64,000 bases of DNA from Periweissella fabalis (GTDB lineage: Bacteria > Bacillota > Bacilli > Lactobacillales > Lactobacillaceae). The notes beneath the pieces were generated by a model that had not been told where the DNA came from, searched no databases, and worked only from the letters and a program-made list of their open reading frames with translations. The DNA lies in the NCBI RefSeq assembly GCF_012396505.1, contig NZ_JAAXPN010000002.1, positions 124,001 through 188,000 of the forward strand. Direction: 5' to 3'. The position numbers and the translations under genes were made by a program. Shown here piece after piece: positions 54,005 through 63,581 of the stretch (the first letter of the stretch is position 1; every line of letters begins with the position of its first letter).

Positions 54005-56410
54005 TTAGATGAAAGGTATGTCAATTTGGCTCGCACCTTCATCAATTGTGTAGGTAATATCTTGGTTTCCTCGAACGGTCATACCAAAGTCGGTTGCATA
54101 CATAACTAACCCTAATTGATGACCTGCAGGAAGACGATAATAAGTAGGTTGTAATGCTAATTCAATATCAACAAATTGATCAGCACGTAGATCATCGGTT
54201 TGCCAAGCGTTAGTTCGATTCTGCAAGTTAATATGACCTTTACTAATCATTTTGAATGGTGTGGCATTTTTGGCTAACGTAAATTCATTTAAAATATCTT
54301 CACGCCATTGGAATCCACTATCAAGTTTGATGCCAAGTGGGGTTGGCTTAACATTTAAGCGTTTAGCTTCACCATAATCAACTAATTGACAACTAAGCAT
54401 ACCAAAGTTAACAGAACTTTTGACACGTATTTTGACAATAACTCGACCGTCAATAATTTTAGCTTGCTCAAATGGGACGGTTTGGAATAAAGCTCGGTTC
54501 GTTGATAAAGCTGATTTAGGAGCTTTAATTAGATGTTCCCATGTAGCTATATCAGCTGTGTATTTTTTAAAGTCAGTTTCACCTACTTGATCCATAAAGC
54601 TGACTTTACCATTCCCAGGGGTTAAGTCTAATAGACCATTATTTAAAAATAGACTTGTTTTATTACTAATTGCATCCCAATCTTTTTCAGCATGCCATGT
54701 TTCTGGAATAACATTATCTTGGATTATAACATTTGGTAACAACTCAGGGGCATGATTATCAACACCGTATAATTTGTGTGCAAACCATAAATTCATCATG
54801 TCGGTAAAATCAATTGAACGCATAGCATTGATGTAAATGTGTTCACCTTGATGAAGGATAATTTTTTTATTAATGTTAGTCGCATCCAGAGCATGCCAGA
54901 GCTTATTAACTTGTTCAGGTTTAACATTCCAGTCATTAAGTCCGTGAACCATAATAACATCAGCTTTAATGTTAGCGACGTCTTTTAAATAATTCCGAGC
55001 ATCCCAGAATGTATTGTATGAACCAGTTTCTCGATCTTGATCAATCCCCATTTGATCAAGATACGCTTGGTAAATATCCTTAATTTGATAAAAATCACCG
55101 GGTTGCTTTCGGCGTGAGAAAGTCTCTTCGGCCAAAACATCAGCATCTTCACCCGGATAACCACCCGGAGCGATTACTAAACCGTTTGAACGATAATAAT
55201 CATACCATGATGAAATGGCTGCTTCTGAGACAATTGTTTCTAATCCAGCAACACCTGTTGTAGCAACAGCCGTAGCTAGGGTACCAAGATATGAACGTCC
55301 AGTCATGGCAACTTTACCGTTAGACCAATGAGCTTTAATAGCAATATGGTCAATCTTATTAGTGAATGCGACACGATCCCCGTGTACCCATTCAACAACA
55401 GCCTTGGCACTAGCAACTTCATATTCATCACCGGTTGTTTGTAAGCCTTCAGAGTCTTTTGAGCCTATCCCAGCAGAATAAATTACTGCGTAGCCGCGTG
55501 CTAAAAAGTAATCATTTAAAGTGTAACTTTGCTCACGAGCAAACGTTTCAGTGGCCTCTTTAGTTTCAGCTTTAATGTCACGTGCAATACCAGTAGCATT
55601 TGAGTTGGCATGGTGCTGGATATCATTATACGTAATTTCTACGGGCTTTTTACGGGTTAATGGTACATCAACCGAATGCGTTAATTTGGCACCGTGTTCA
55701 TCATTAGTCCCTTGATTATATGGTGAGGCCGTAAATAAGACGGGTACTTGTAAATCAGTGTCAACTGGTCGAATAATTTCAGCCTTAACTAAGTCACGTT
55801 TACCGTTATGATCGGTATCAAAGTCAGTTTCGATGTACACAACTTCATGTAGTAAGTTACGAGTATCAAAAATTGGTTGAGATTTTCCATTGAAGAAGAG
55901 TGGTCGTGGAGTATCGGTTTCATAAATAAATGGTTGGAAATAGCCACGGGTAGCAAGGCGATCAATTAAGGCTTTACCATTTTTAGTGTGTGTATTTAAT
56001 AATAGGTACCATGCTTCAAATAACGTTTCCCGATCAAATTGATTTGTCTGAACAGTAGGAAGATGCATTTGATCCATAGATTGTAGTGGATTTTCAATAT
56101 CGAAATCGATCTCAGGTAAAAATTCAAGTAACTGTAATGCAATCCGATAAAAAATATCAGCGGTTACAACTTTGGCAGATGTAATCCAAGTATAAGCATC
56201 GCACTTAGGTGTTGCTAATAAAGTACTTAACTTAGTTTTTAAACTAGCTTGATCAGCTACTTCAGGGAAAGTTTTTTCTAACAATAATTGCAATGTGCTT
56301 GGAATTGTTGTTGTGGCTAAGACATTGTTATCAACGAATTTAATTAATTTAAGCTCGGCAAGAACTTGACTTGAGTCAACAGGCAATAGGGCAAATTGAT
56401 TATTTTTCAT
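54005..56410 (-). CDS. pepX: Xaa-Pro dipeptidyl-peptidase PepX
   Basis: Cuts X-Pro dipeptides from peptide N termini, important in casein-derived peptide use. The 801-residue length is typical. The N-terminal helical domain spans about 1-150; the catalytic domain has the nucleophile in TGRSYLGTLA near residue 350, the Asp in VHGLNDWNVKPEQ near 470, and the His in HQGEHIYIN near 500. A C-terminal jelly-roll domain follows. The frame opens at 56452, but GAGGT precedes the ATG at 56410 by 6 nt. It is a single-gene unit. Confidence 0.95.
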   Translation of the reverse strand: MKNNQFALLPVDSSQVLAELKLIKFVDNNVLATTTIPSTLQLLLEKTFPEVADQASLKTKLSTLLATPKCDAYTWITSAKVVTADIFYRIALQLLEFLPEIDFDIENPLQSMDQMHLPTVQTNQFDRETLFEAWYLLLNTHTKNGKALIDRLATRGYFQPFIYETDTPRPLFFNGKSQPIFDTRNLLHEVVYIETDFDTDHNGKRDLVKAEIIRPVDTDLQVPVLFTASPYNQGTNDEHGAKLTHSVDVPLTRKKPVEITYNDIQHHANSNATGIARDIKAETKEATETFAREQSYTLNDYFLARGYAVIYSAGIGSKDSEGLQTTGDEYEVASAKAVVEWVHGDRVAFTNKIDHIAIKAHWSNGKVAMTGRSYLGTLATAVATTGVAGLETIVSEAAISSWYDYYRSNGLVIAPGGYPGEDADVLAEETFSRRKQPGDFYQIKDIYQAYLDQMGIDQDRETGSYNTFWDARNYLKDVANIKADVIMVHGLNDWNVKPEQVNKLWHALDATNINKKIILHQGEHIYINAMRSIDFTDMMNLWFAHKLYGVDNHAPELLPNVIIQDNVIPETWHAEKDWDAISNKTSLFLNNGLLDLTPGNGKVSFMDQVGETDFKKYTADIATWEHLIKAPKSALSTNRALFQTVPFEQAKIIDGRVIVKIRVKSSVNFGMLSCQLVDYGEAKRLNVKPTPLGIKLDSGFQWREDILNEFTLAKNATPFKMISKGHINLQNRTNAWQTDDLRADQFVDIELALQPTYYRLPAGHQLGLVMYATDFGMTVRGNQDITYTIDEGASQIDIPFI

Positions 56411-56518
56411 GAATAGACCTCTTCTTTTAAAATGATTAGTTTCATTATACATTAAGAGTTCATTAGAATTTATTAAAAAACCTTAGCGATGCAGAAATGT
56501 AAAAAGTTTAAAAAAAGC

Positions 56519-56547
56519 TTGCGTTCTTAGAATTAGATGTGTATAGT
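56519..56547 (+). promoter_or_regulatory. Promoter of the APC permease leader, with overlapping palindromes
   Basis: TTGCGT at 56519-56524 and TATAGT at 56542-56547 have a 17-nt spacer. Two perfect inverted repeats lie across it: GTTCTTA (56523-56529) with TAAGAAC (56548-56554), and TTAGATGT (56533-56540) with ACATCTAA (56553-56560). A regulator could bind here. Confidence 0.65.
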
Positions 56548-56581
56548 TAAGAACATCTAATAAAGAAGGAAGTTTAAGGGT

Positions 56582-56641
56582 ATGATTAAAAGTGTAAATA
56601 CAGTTAAATCAAACTTTTATTTTGGTTATTTCGAGATGTAA
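56582..56641 (+). CDS. Predicted leader peptide, rich in Phe and Tyr
   Basis: A 19-codon reading gives MIKSVNTVKSNFYFGYFEM. The ATG follows AAGAAGGAAG and starts about 28 nt after the predicted transcription start. Five of the seven residues from 12 to 17/18 are Phe or Tyr, the kind of control codons used in attenuation. Its TAA stop is the first part of a long hairpin. A terminator and then an APC permease follow. I infer that stalling at Phe or Tyr codons controls readthrough. Confidence 0.55.
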   Translation: MIKSVNTVKSNFYFGYFEM

Positions 56642-56677
56642 ATCCGGATGCCAAAATCATTTTGCCATGCGGGTTTA
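56639..56677 (+). promoter_or_regulatory. Hairpin beginning at the leader-peptide stop codon
   Basis: The arms 56639-56657 and 56659-56677 pair along 19 positions with one G-T pair and two mismatches (left arm TAAATCCGGATGCCAAAAT). A ribosome finishing the leader peptide would block this pairing; one stalled at the aromatic codons would not. Confidence 0.6.
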
Positions 56678-56746
56678 CTTACTACTAAGTATCCGGAATG
56701 GCCTGATGAAACTTTTATCAAACCTAGTCAAATTATAATTAATTTG

Positions 56747-56793
56747 GACGCCTGTATGCTTAGTACTTAGCTAGCTTACAAGCGTCCTTTTTT
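56747..56793 (+). terminator. Attenuator terminator upstream of the APC permease
   Basis: GGACGC and GCGTCC pair, followed inwards by TGTA/TACA and GCT/AGC with single mismatches, then a seven-T run. CTAAGTA near 56684 could pair with TACTTAG in its upper part as an antiterminator; this is only a suggestion. Confidence 0.7.
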
Positions 56794-56828
56794 GTTGGAA
56801 AATTTAATTTTTGTTAGGAGTATTATGT

Positions 56829-58232
56829 ATGAGTATTGTGCAACGAATGTTCAAAAAAGATAGTTTAGAAAATTACTTAAATAGTGATAAGCAATTAACT
56901 AAAGTATTAGGTGCAAAAGATTTATTAAGTATGGGGATTGGGGCTGTCATCGGTACAGGGATTTTTATTTTACCTGGAACAGTTGCGGCTACAACCGCGG
57001 GACCTGCAATTGTTTTTAGTTTTATTATTGCAGCTATTATTTGTGCATTAGCAGCTATGGCATACGCTGAATTAGCTTCCGCAATGCCTGTGGCTGGTTC
57101 AGCTTACGCATATGGAAATCTATTGTACGGTGAAGTGATTGGATGGGTCCTTGGATGGGCATTGATTTTAGAATACTTATTAGCAGTTGCTGCGATTGCA
57201 ACTGGTTGGTCAGCTTACTTTAGTTACTTTGTAAAACCATTTTTCCAAATTCCAACTGCAATTGCTGGTTCATTTGATCCAACCCATGGTTCATATCTCA
57301 ATGTTGTTGCTATTTTAATTTTATTATTAGTGGGTTGGTTATTAACAAAGGGAAAACAAACATCAAGTGCTGTACAACGTTTGATGGTACTACTTAAAAT
57401 CGCTATTATTGTGTTATTCATTGTCGTTGGCTTTTTTTACATTAAAGCCGATAATTATGCACCAATTATTCCACCACGAGCACATGGTGCATTTGGAATC
57501 CAAGGTGTTTTTGCTGGTGCCGCTAGTGTTTTCTTTGCATTTTTGGGATTTGATGCGGTATCATCATCAGCTGCCGAAACTAAAAATGTTAAACGCAATA
57601 TGCCAATTGGTATCATCGGAACTTTAATTGTCGCAGCTATTCTTTACTCACTAGTTGGATTTGTCTTAACTGGGATGGTGCATTACACACATTTAAACGT
57701 CAGTGATCCAGTGGCATTTGCTTTAGAGCGCGTTGGACAACGAGGGGTTGCTTACTTATTAACCATTGGAGCCTTAGCTGGGATGTTTACTAGCTTGATG
57801 GCGATGGTCTTTGCTGGTTCACGACTACTATATGCCATGGGACGTGATCATTTATTGCCTGCATTTTTAGGTGAAATTGATGAAAAAAATGGGCTACCGA
57901 AGAAAGCTTTAATCGTAGTAATCATTATTGTTTCAGTTATGGCAGGTTTAGTTCCTTTGGGACAATTAGCAGAACTTGTTAACATGGGGACATTATTAGC
58001 ATTTATTTTTGTTACTATTGGAGTTATTTTGTTACGTAAGAATAAGACAATTAAAAACGCTGGTTACAAAATGCCATGGGTTCCGGTATTACCTATTATT
58101 TCGGCAATAGTTTCAATTTACTTGATGACAACGTTACAAAAGACAACGCTGATTGCTGGGTTAATTTGGTTTATAATTGGTTTGCTGATTTACTTATTTT
58201 ACGGAATGAAGCACTCACACTTAAATGATTAA
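56829..58232 (+). CDS. APC-family amino acid permease (CAT/YfnA/BcaP-like)
   Basis: A 467-residue transporter with twelve or more membrane helices. The family motif GIGAVIGTGIFILPG is near residues 37-51, and the substrate-region helix FFAFLGFDAVSSSAAETKNVKRNMPIGI is near 235-262. The closest types are cationic or branched-chain amino acid transporters (YfnA, BcaP). The leader peptide upstream instead suggests aromatic amino acids, so the substrate is uncertain. The ATG at 56829 follows AGGAG; the frame opens at 56811. Confidence 0.85.
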   Translation: MSIVQRMFKKDSLENYLNSDKQLTKVLGAKDLLSMGIGAVIGTGIFILPGTVAATTAGPAIVFSFIIAAIICALAAMAYAELASAMPVAGSAYAYGNLLYGEVIGWVLGWALILEYLLAVAAIATGWSAYFSYFVKPFFQIPTAIAGSFDPTHGSYLNVVAILILLLVGWLLTKGKQTSSAVQRLMVLLKIAIIVLFIVVGFFYIKADNYAPIIPPRAHGAFGIQGVFAGAASVFFAFLGFDAVSSSAAETKNVKRNMPIGIIGTLIVAAILYSLVGFVLTGMVHYTHLNVSDPVAFALERVGQRGVAYLLTIGALAGMFTSLMAMVFAGSRLLYAMGRDHLLPAFLGEIDEKNGLPKKALIVVIIIVSVMAGLVPLGQLAELVNMGTLLAFIFVTIGVILLRKNKTIKNAGYKMPWVPVLPIISAIVSIYLMTTLQKTTLIAGLIWFIIGLLIYLFYGMKHSHLND

Positions 58233-58331
58233 TAAGCGGATTATGAAAATCGCTTAATAGTAAAAATTGTGTTTTTTGGTTCATATTGAAACTAAGTCTT
58301 TTTTATATTTAGTTACACTATATAGGTAAGG

Positions 58332-58370
58332 AAAACGTAGACAATACATAAATAATGTCTACGTTTTTTT
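58332..58370 (+). terminator. Terminator after the permease gene
   Basis: ACGTAGACA and TGTCTACGT pair, with seven T after the stem. Confidence 0.88.
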
Positions 58371-58453
58371 GTGTTAGTAATGATAAAATAAATAACATAG
58401 TTAAGTATAAAATCATTTATAATAACAAGTAAAAATAATAGGGAAAAGAACAT

Positions 58454-59020
58454 ATGCAACGAAAGATTTTTGTAATTACAGGACCCACCGGGGCTGGGAA
58501 AACAACTATTTCACGTTATCTAGAACAAGGCTATAATTTAAAAAAAGTTATTACTCATACAACGCGACCACCTCGTCTAGGGGAGATTGATGGTCAAGAT
58601 TATTATTTTGAAACAACCACCTCATTTAATTCTAAACATTATTTAGAAAAAGTTGAGTATGCAGGAAACCAATACGGATCTTCGCGAGAAGCGTTAGCAT
58701 TGGTTTGGCAAGGCGGCAACGATGGTGTGATTGTTCTAGATACTAAAGGAGCACAAACATATGCACAACAACTAGGTACACAGGCTGTTATTGTTTATGT
58801 GACAGTTTCAAATAGCACAATTTTGGCTCAGCGATTAGCCCAACGAGGTGATTGTCCAGACCAAATTAAACAACGTTTAGCTAGTCAAGATTTTCAACGT
58901 GATTTGACTATACCAGCTTTGATGGAGCAAAAAGTGAAGGTGATTTTAAATGATGATTTAGCGGTTGCTAAAGCACAAGTTGATCAGTTAATGTTGGCGC
59001 AAAAGTTAGAAAATATTTAG
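58454..59020 (+). CDS. Guanylate kinase paralogue
   Basis: A 188-residue nucleoside monophosphate kinase. It has the P-loop GPTGAGKTT at residues 9-17, the GMP-binding block THTTRPPRLGEIDGQDYYF near 35-53, and VEYAGNQYGSSREAL near 68. Length is slightly under the 205 of housekeeping Gmk, which in lactobacilli lies with rpoZ and priA. This is probably a second copy with GMP or another nucleotide as substrate. It stands alone upstream of two unknown genes. Confidence 0.82.
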   Translation: MQRKIFVITGPTGAGKTTISRYLEQGYNLKKVITHTTRPPRLGEIDGQDYYFETTTSFNSKHYLEKVEYAGNQYGSSREALALVWQGGNDGVIVLDTKGAQTYAQQLGTQAVIVYVTVSNSTILAQRLAQRGDCPDQIKQRLASQDFQRDLTIPALMEQKVKVILNDDLAVAKAQVDQLMLAQKLENI

Positions 59021-59104
59021 TTGGTTTTATCAATTTTAGGTGCTATTCTATACAAGTTATGTAAAAAAGCAACTACTATATAATCTGTTTAAGGAGATAT
59101 AAAA

Positions 59105-59587
59105 ATGAATTATCGAACTCCACCATTTATGACCCCCGTGGCCGTAGTATCAATTATTTTGGCCCTTAGTGCGGCAAATGTGGTTGTAAACCAAGTTACA
59201 AATACAAATCAAGGGCATCCAGTACAGCGAATGGAACCTAGTCAACCAATTTCAAATAACAAAGATGAACAAAAAACTTCTTCGAGTTCTAGCTCAACAA
59301 GTGAAAAAGCAAGTAGTGATAATACAAGCTCGCTAAGTAGTGCGCAATCAAGTTCATCTAATGATGACAATCAAAATGATACACAATCAAGTTCAAAGAT
59401 TAGCTCAAGTACTACATCAAGTTCTCAATCGAGTTCAACAAATGATGATACAAGCTCAGCAGCAACAAGTACGTCTGATGATAATACAAAAGAACCTAAA
59501 CAAGCACCTGATCAATCAAGCAGTACAGATACACCAGCAACGCAAAAGCAACCTGCACAACAAAGTAGCTCAACTACTAATAAATAA
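59105..59587 (+). CDS. Membrane-anchored Ser/Thr/Asp-rich low-complexity protein
   Basis: A 160-residue protein with one N-terminal hydrophobic helix near residues 10-30, likely a signal anchor, and then about 120 residues made mostly of Ser, Thr, Asp, Asn and Gln. There is no sortase motif. The external part is probably disordered and may be a wall-spanning or glycosylated spacer. The ATG follows TAAGGAGA. The next gene starts 22 nt later, so they share a transcript. I do not recognise the function. Confidence 0.6.
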   Translation: MNYRTPPFMTPVAVVSIILALSAANVVVNQVTNTNQGHPVQRMEPSQPISNNKDEQKTSSSSSSTSEKASSDNTSSLSSAQSSSSNDDNQNDTQSSSKISSSTTSSSQSSSTNDDTSSAATSTSDDNTKEPKQAPDQSSSTDTPATQKQPAQQSSSTTNK

Positions 59588-59608
59588 TATATAAGAAAGG
59601 AAGAAATA

Positions 59609-60406
59609 ATGTTAACAATTTTAAGCTTACTAAACCAATATGTTGGTTTCTTTAATGTTAATACTAAGTTTAAAGGACGTTTATATACAGTTCTTGGCTT
59701 TGGCGGTGTTTGGTATATCCTATATATTGGAATTAGCTTTATTACAGCACATCGTTATCTACGTGGTTTTGGATTAATTGCCGCATTCGTTGGTTTAATG
59801 TATGTGATTTACTTGAATTTCATGTATTATTTTACGGAAAAAAAGGCTCATTTTGATATTTCACCGCATTTTGAGAAAGTGGTTGGTAATTCACAAGCAG
59901 CCGAAGCCAACCAGAAACAGAGTCAAGTTATTGGTCCTAATAATGGTGTCTACCGAGAACAACAAGTTTTACCAACAGCAGTTAAAAGTAATAGTGATGA
60001 AGTCGCTAATATTCAGACTTTATCACAAGAAATGCTTGATATGGGGCTCATAAATCAAGATTATCAAAAAATGTCTGATCATGAACTTCGTCAGTTATTA
60101 GTAGTAAACCATGACCAACCAGTGTATGCTAATCATCCAGGTAGTACGGTACCGTTTGCTAAATTGGTGATGGAAGGGACGCATTTAGTTATTTATGGTG
60201 GTATCAATGAGATGCAAGCAATGCGGCTAGGTGAAATTACGCGAGTAGGTCTAGCTGATGTAGCAACTGCTTTAAAAAATTCAGATATCTTTTTGGCATC
60301 AATTATTGTAAACGGTGGTCTTGGGAAAACTTTAACGCGTAGCAGCTTTATTGAAACTGCCTATCCTTATACGTTAAAAGTTGAAGTTGCTTATCGTCTA
60401 AAATAG
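59609..60406 (+). CDS. Lactobacillus-type membrane protein of unknown function (DUF6681-like)
   Basis: A 265-residue protein with two membrane helices near residues 28-48 and 52-76, a linker, and a C-terminal soluble domain of about 120 residues containing PFAKLVMEGTHLVIYGGINEMQAMRLGEITRVGLADVATAL. I think it matches the DUF6681 family seen in lactobacilli, but this is from memory. It follows the low-complexity surface protein and ends at a terminator. Confidence 0.6.
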   Translation: MLTILSLLNQYVGFFNVNTKFKGRLYTVLGFGGVWYILYIGISFITAHRYLRGFGLIAAFVGLMYVIYLNFMYYFTEKKAHFDISPHFEKVVGNSQAAEANQKQSQVIGPNNGVYREQQVLPTAVKSNSDEVANIQTLSQEMLDMGLINQDYQKMSDHELRQLLVVNHDQPVYANHPGSTVPFAKLVMEGTHLVIYGGINEMQAMRLGEITRVGLADVATALKNSDIFLASIIVNGGLGKTLTRSSFIETAYPYTLKVEVAYRLK

Positions 60407-60411
60407 TAATT

Positions 60412-60450
60412 AAAAAAATTCATTCAAATTAGAATGAATTTTTTTTTTGC
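60412..60450 (+). terminator. Terminator after the DUF6681-like gene
   Basis: AAAATTCATTC and GAATGAATTTT form the stem around AAATTA, with nine T. Confidence 0.88.
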
Positions 60451-60583
60451 ATAAATTCGATATAGCGTATAAACTAAGGGTTAAAATAAAATTTAAAATT
60501 TCTAATAGTGGTAGTGCTAAAGAAAATTTTATTATTTCATATCGCTGTTTTAACAATGCTACTTAATAACTAGGGGGTTTTTT

Positions 60584-61321
60584 ATGGCAATGATTGAGTT
60601 TAAAAATGTGGAAAAATATTATGGTGATTTTCATGCACTAAAAAATATTAATCTAGAAATTGAAGAAGGTAAGACTGTTGTATTAATTGGACCATCAGGT
60701 TCAGGAAAATCAACGTTAATCCGAACCATCAATGGATTAGAACAAATTCAAGCAGGAGATTTAACTGTATATGGGGAAAATATAGCAAAGAAGAAAAGTG
60801 ATATGAATATATTACGTAAAAATGTTGGTATGGTTTTTCAACATTTTAATCTATATGCTAATAAAACGGTTTTAGAAAATATTATGTTGGCCCCACGAAT
60901 TGTCCTTAAACGTGACGAAAAAGAAAATCGAGAAATAGCAGAGAAGTTACTTGAAATGGTTGGCTTGTCTGATAAAGGCAATAGTTATCCGGATATGCTT
61001 TCAGGTGGGCAAGAACAACGAGTTGCGATTGCTCGTTCATTAGCAATGAAACCTAAGGTGTTATTATTTGATGAACCTACGAGTGCCTTAGATCCTGAGA
61101 TGATTGGGGATGTGTTAGAGGTTATGAAAAAGATTGCCCGCGATTCTGATATGACTATGGTCGTAGTAACACATGAAATGGGCTTTGCTAAACAAGTAGC
61201 AGACCAGGTAATCTTCATGGCTGAAGGAGCAATTATTGAAAAAAGTCCAGCTAAGGAATTTTTCGAAAATCCTAAGGAAGAACGTGCTAAGCAATTTTTG
61301 AGTCAAGTTTTAAATCATTAA
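60584..61321 (+). CDS. glnQ: Polar amino acid (glutamine-type) ABC transporter ATP-binding protein
   Basis: A 245-residue ATPase with Walker [10 protein letters not shown] at residues 35-43, Q-loop [11 protein letters not shown], signature [14 protein letters not shown] (the GlnQ-type Gln-Glu-Gln variant), Walker [15 protein letters not shown] and [10 protein letters not shown]. Specific for the GlnQ/ArtP branch of amino acid importers. AGGGGG precedes the ATG. It is the first gene of a four-gene operon. Confidence 0.93.
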   Translation: MAMIEFKNVEKYYGDFHALKNINLEIEEGKTVVLIGPSGSGKSTLIRTINGLEQIQAGDLTVYGENIAKKKSDMNILRKNVGMVFQHFNLYANKTVLENIMLAPRIVLKRDEKENREIAEKLLEMVGLSDKGNSYPDMLSGGQEQRVAIARSLAMKPKVLLFDEPTSALDPEMIGDVLEVMKKIARDSDMTMVVVTHEMGFAKQVADQVIFMAEGAIIEKSPAKEFFENPKEERAKQFLSQVLNH

Positions 61322-61354
61322 TATGCTTAGCCATTTGGAAGAGGAGGTTATTAG

Positions 61355-62194
61355 ATGTTGAAAAGTAAACATAAATGGTTTGGCTTGATTACAGTAGTAA
61401 TGTTCATGACTTTGATATTAAGTGCATGTGGTAATGAGACTGCACTAACTAAACAAAATGAATACAAACAGGTCAAAGACAAACAAGAAATGATTTGGGG
61501 AGTAAAAGCTGATACTCGATTATTTGGTTTAATGAACATCAAAACAGGTAAGGTGGAAGGCTTTGATGTTGATATGGCTAAAGAAATTACCAAAAGGATT
61601 GCACCAAATGCAAAGCCTGTCTTTGTGCAAGTTACGTCACAAACAAGAATTCCATTACTAAAAAATGGTAATATTCAAGCGATTATTGCCACAATGACAG
61701 GAACACCAGAGCGAGCCAAGATTGTTGATTTTTCAAAACCATATTTTAATGCTGGACAGTCATTGTTAGTCGTCAAAGGGAGCAAGATAAAAAGTGTTAA
61801 GGATTTGAATCATAAGGGAATAACAGTTTTGGGAACGGTTGGCTCAAATTCAGTTCTTAATATTAAAAAAGTTGCCCCTAATGCTCGAGTTTTACAATTA
61901 CAAGATTACGCTCAAGCGTTAACTGCTTTGAAATCGGGGCAAGGAGATGCCTTAACAACTGATAATGGAATTTTATATGGGATGTCAGAACAAAATCCTA
62001 ATACTCGAGTCGTTGGTGGTACTTTTACTAAAGAACCATATAGTGTTGCCATTGATAAAAAACAAACAGAGTTAAAAAGAGCTATCAATAAGGCTATTGA
62101 CGAAATCCATCACGATGGTACTTATGATCGCTTAGTTAAGAAATGGTTCAGCAATGTACCAGGTTTTGATTGGAGGACGTTATTAAATGATTAA
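61355..62194 (+). CDS. glnH: Amino acid ABC transporter substrate-binding lipoprotein
   Basis: A 279-residue SBP_bac_3 protein. Lipobox ILSACG places the lipid Cys near residue 25. The binding part contains GFDVDMAKEITKR near 70 and TMTGTPERAKIVDFSKPYFNAGQSLLV near 113, typical of glutamine and glutamate binding proteins, and ALKSGQGDALTTDNGIL near 190. The ATG follows GAGGAGG. It overlaps the next gene by 8 nt. Glutamine or glutamate is likely. Confidence 0.9.
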   Translation: MLKSKHKWFGLITVVMFMTLILSACGNETALTKQNEYKQVKDKQEMIWGVKADTRLFGLMNIKTGKVEGFDVDMAKEITKRIAPNAKPVFVQVTSQTRIPLLKNGNIQAIIATMTGTPERAKIVDFSKPYFNAGQSLLVVKGSKIKSVKDLNHKGITVLGTVGSNSVLNIKKVAPNARVLQLQDYAQALTALKSGQGDALTTDNGILYGMSEQNPNTRVVGGTFTKEPYSVAIDKKQTELKRAINKAIDEIHHDGTYDRLVKKWFSNVPGFDWRTLLND

Positions 62195-62822
62195 TATTTT
62201 AACAACGCATTGGTCAGATTTTGTTCATGGATTCGGTATTACTTTACTAGCAAGTATAATTGCCTTAATAATTTCAATGATCTTAGGGACAGGATTTGCA
62301 ATCTTGGAGGTTTTACCTAATAAATTTGTAAATCTGGTTGCCCGTATTTATATCGAAATCTTTCGTAATATCCCATTATTAGTTGTTACAATGTTTTTTT
62401 ATGTTGTTGTGACACAATTTATAAAGATGAATGGTTTAGTTGCAGGTACAATTGGGTTATCTTTGTACACCTCAGCTTTTATCGCTGAAACAGTTCGGGC
62501 GGGAATTTTGTCAGTGGACAAAGGGCAAATGGAAGGTGCACGCGCCAATGGGCTAACTTATTGGCAAGCTATGCGCATTATCATTTTACCGCAAGCTTTT
62601 AAAATTGTGATTCCACCATTAGGTAATCAATTTATTAATTTGGTTAAAAACTCGTCAATTCTAGCGTTTGTAGCTGGCTTTGATTTGATGTATCAAGGTA
62701 ATGAAATTGCCTCAACAACTTTTGATACGATTGATACGTATATACTTGTCGGTGTATTTTACTTGATAATTACGTTACCGCTAAGTTATTACATGCGATA
62801 CTTGGAACATAAATTAGCATAG
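62187..62822 (+). CDS. glnM: Amino acid ABC transporter permease, first subunit (GlnM-like)
   Basis: A 211-residue HEQRo/HisM-type permease with about five membrane helices. The EAA loop is SVDKGQMEGARANGLTYWQAMRIIILPQAFKIVIPPLGNQFINLVKNSS, near residues 109-157. It overlaps the binding-protein gene by 8 nt (ATGATTAA region) and is 14 nt ahead of the partner permease. Confidence 0.9.
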   Translation: MINILTTHWSDFVHGFGITLLASIIALIISMILGTGFAILEVLPNKFVNLVARIYIEIFRNIPLLVVTMFFYVVVTQFIKMNGLVAGTIGLSLYTSAFIAETVRAGILSVDKGQMEGARANGLTYWQAMRIIILPQAFKIVIPPLGNQFINLVKNSSILAFVAGFDLMYQGNEIASTTFDTIDTYILVGVFYLIITLPLSYYMRYLEHKLA

Positions 62823-62836
62823 AAGGGAGGATCAAA

Positions 62837-63505
62837 ATGCAAAATTTTTTTAATGCTTATACATCAATTAACTTGATATTTCTTTTGAAAGGTTTATGGA
62901 TAACTATCGAAGTATCATTAATTTCTGGAGCCCTAAGTTTCATAATTGGTTCAATTTTGGGTGTGATCCGCTATGCTAAATTTCCAGTAATATCAATGTT
63001 AATCGGTTTTGTTATCGATATTCTACGAAATTTACCATTATTGCTGATTATTTTCTTTACTTATTTTGGCTTACCTAACTTTGGTGTTCGTCTTAATATT
63101 ATGACGTCAGCAATTGCAGCATTAACTGTTTTTGAAGCAGCGATGTTTGCAGAAATTGTTCGCTCTGGAATTGTTTCAGTTCCACGTGGACAAAGTGAAG
63201 GTGCGCGCGCCAATGGGCTAACAGGTATTCAAACGATGTGGTATATTGTGTTACCACAAGCATATAAACGAATGATTCCACCTTTAGTGAGTCAGCTGAT
63301 TTCTTTAATTAAGGATACATCCTTGGCAACTATTATCGTCTTACCAGAGTTAACATATCACGCACAAATTATTTATGGCCAAAATAATAGTTATATCATA
63401 CCAATGTTCTTGGCAATTGCAGTGATGTACTTCATTGTTAATTATTGTTTATCATTAATTGGTTCGTGGTTTGGTCGCCGCCGTCATAGCCAAACGGCAC
63501 ATTAG
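62837..63505 (+). CDS. glnP: Amino acid ABC transporter permease, second subunit (GlnP-like)
   Basis: A 222-residue permease related to the previous subunit. The EAA loop is SVPRGQSEGARANGLTGIQTMWYIVLPQAYKRMIPPL near residues 114-150. The ATG follows AAGGGAGG. The two permeases with GlnQ and GlnH complete the importer. A terminator follows. Confidence 0.9.
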   Translation: MQNFFNAYTSINLIFLLKGLWITIEVSLISGALSFIIGSILGVIRYAKFPVISMLIGFVIDILRNLPLLLIIFFTYFGLPNFGVRLNIMTSAIAALTVFEAAMFAEIVRSGIVSVPRGQSEGARANGLTGIQTMWYIVLPQAYKRMIPPLVSQLISLIKDTSLATIIVLPELTYHAQIIYGQNNSYIIPMFLAIAVMYFIVNYCLSLIGSWFGRRRHSQTAH

Positions 63506-63581
63506 GTTGAATATGGTAAAAAATTAATTTTAATTCTAGCCATTAAAACTTATTTAATAAAAAATTTATAATAAAGAGATG

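Noticed and set aside
56554-56820. T-box or lysine riboswitch upstream of the permease
   Set aside because: The T-box sequence GGTGG-ACCGCG and the lysine riboswitch core are absent; a translated leader with a terminator explains the region better.
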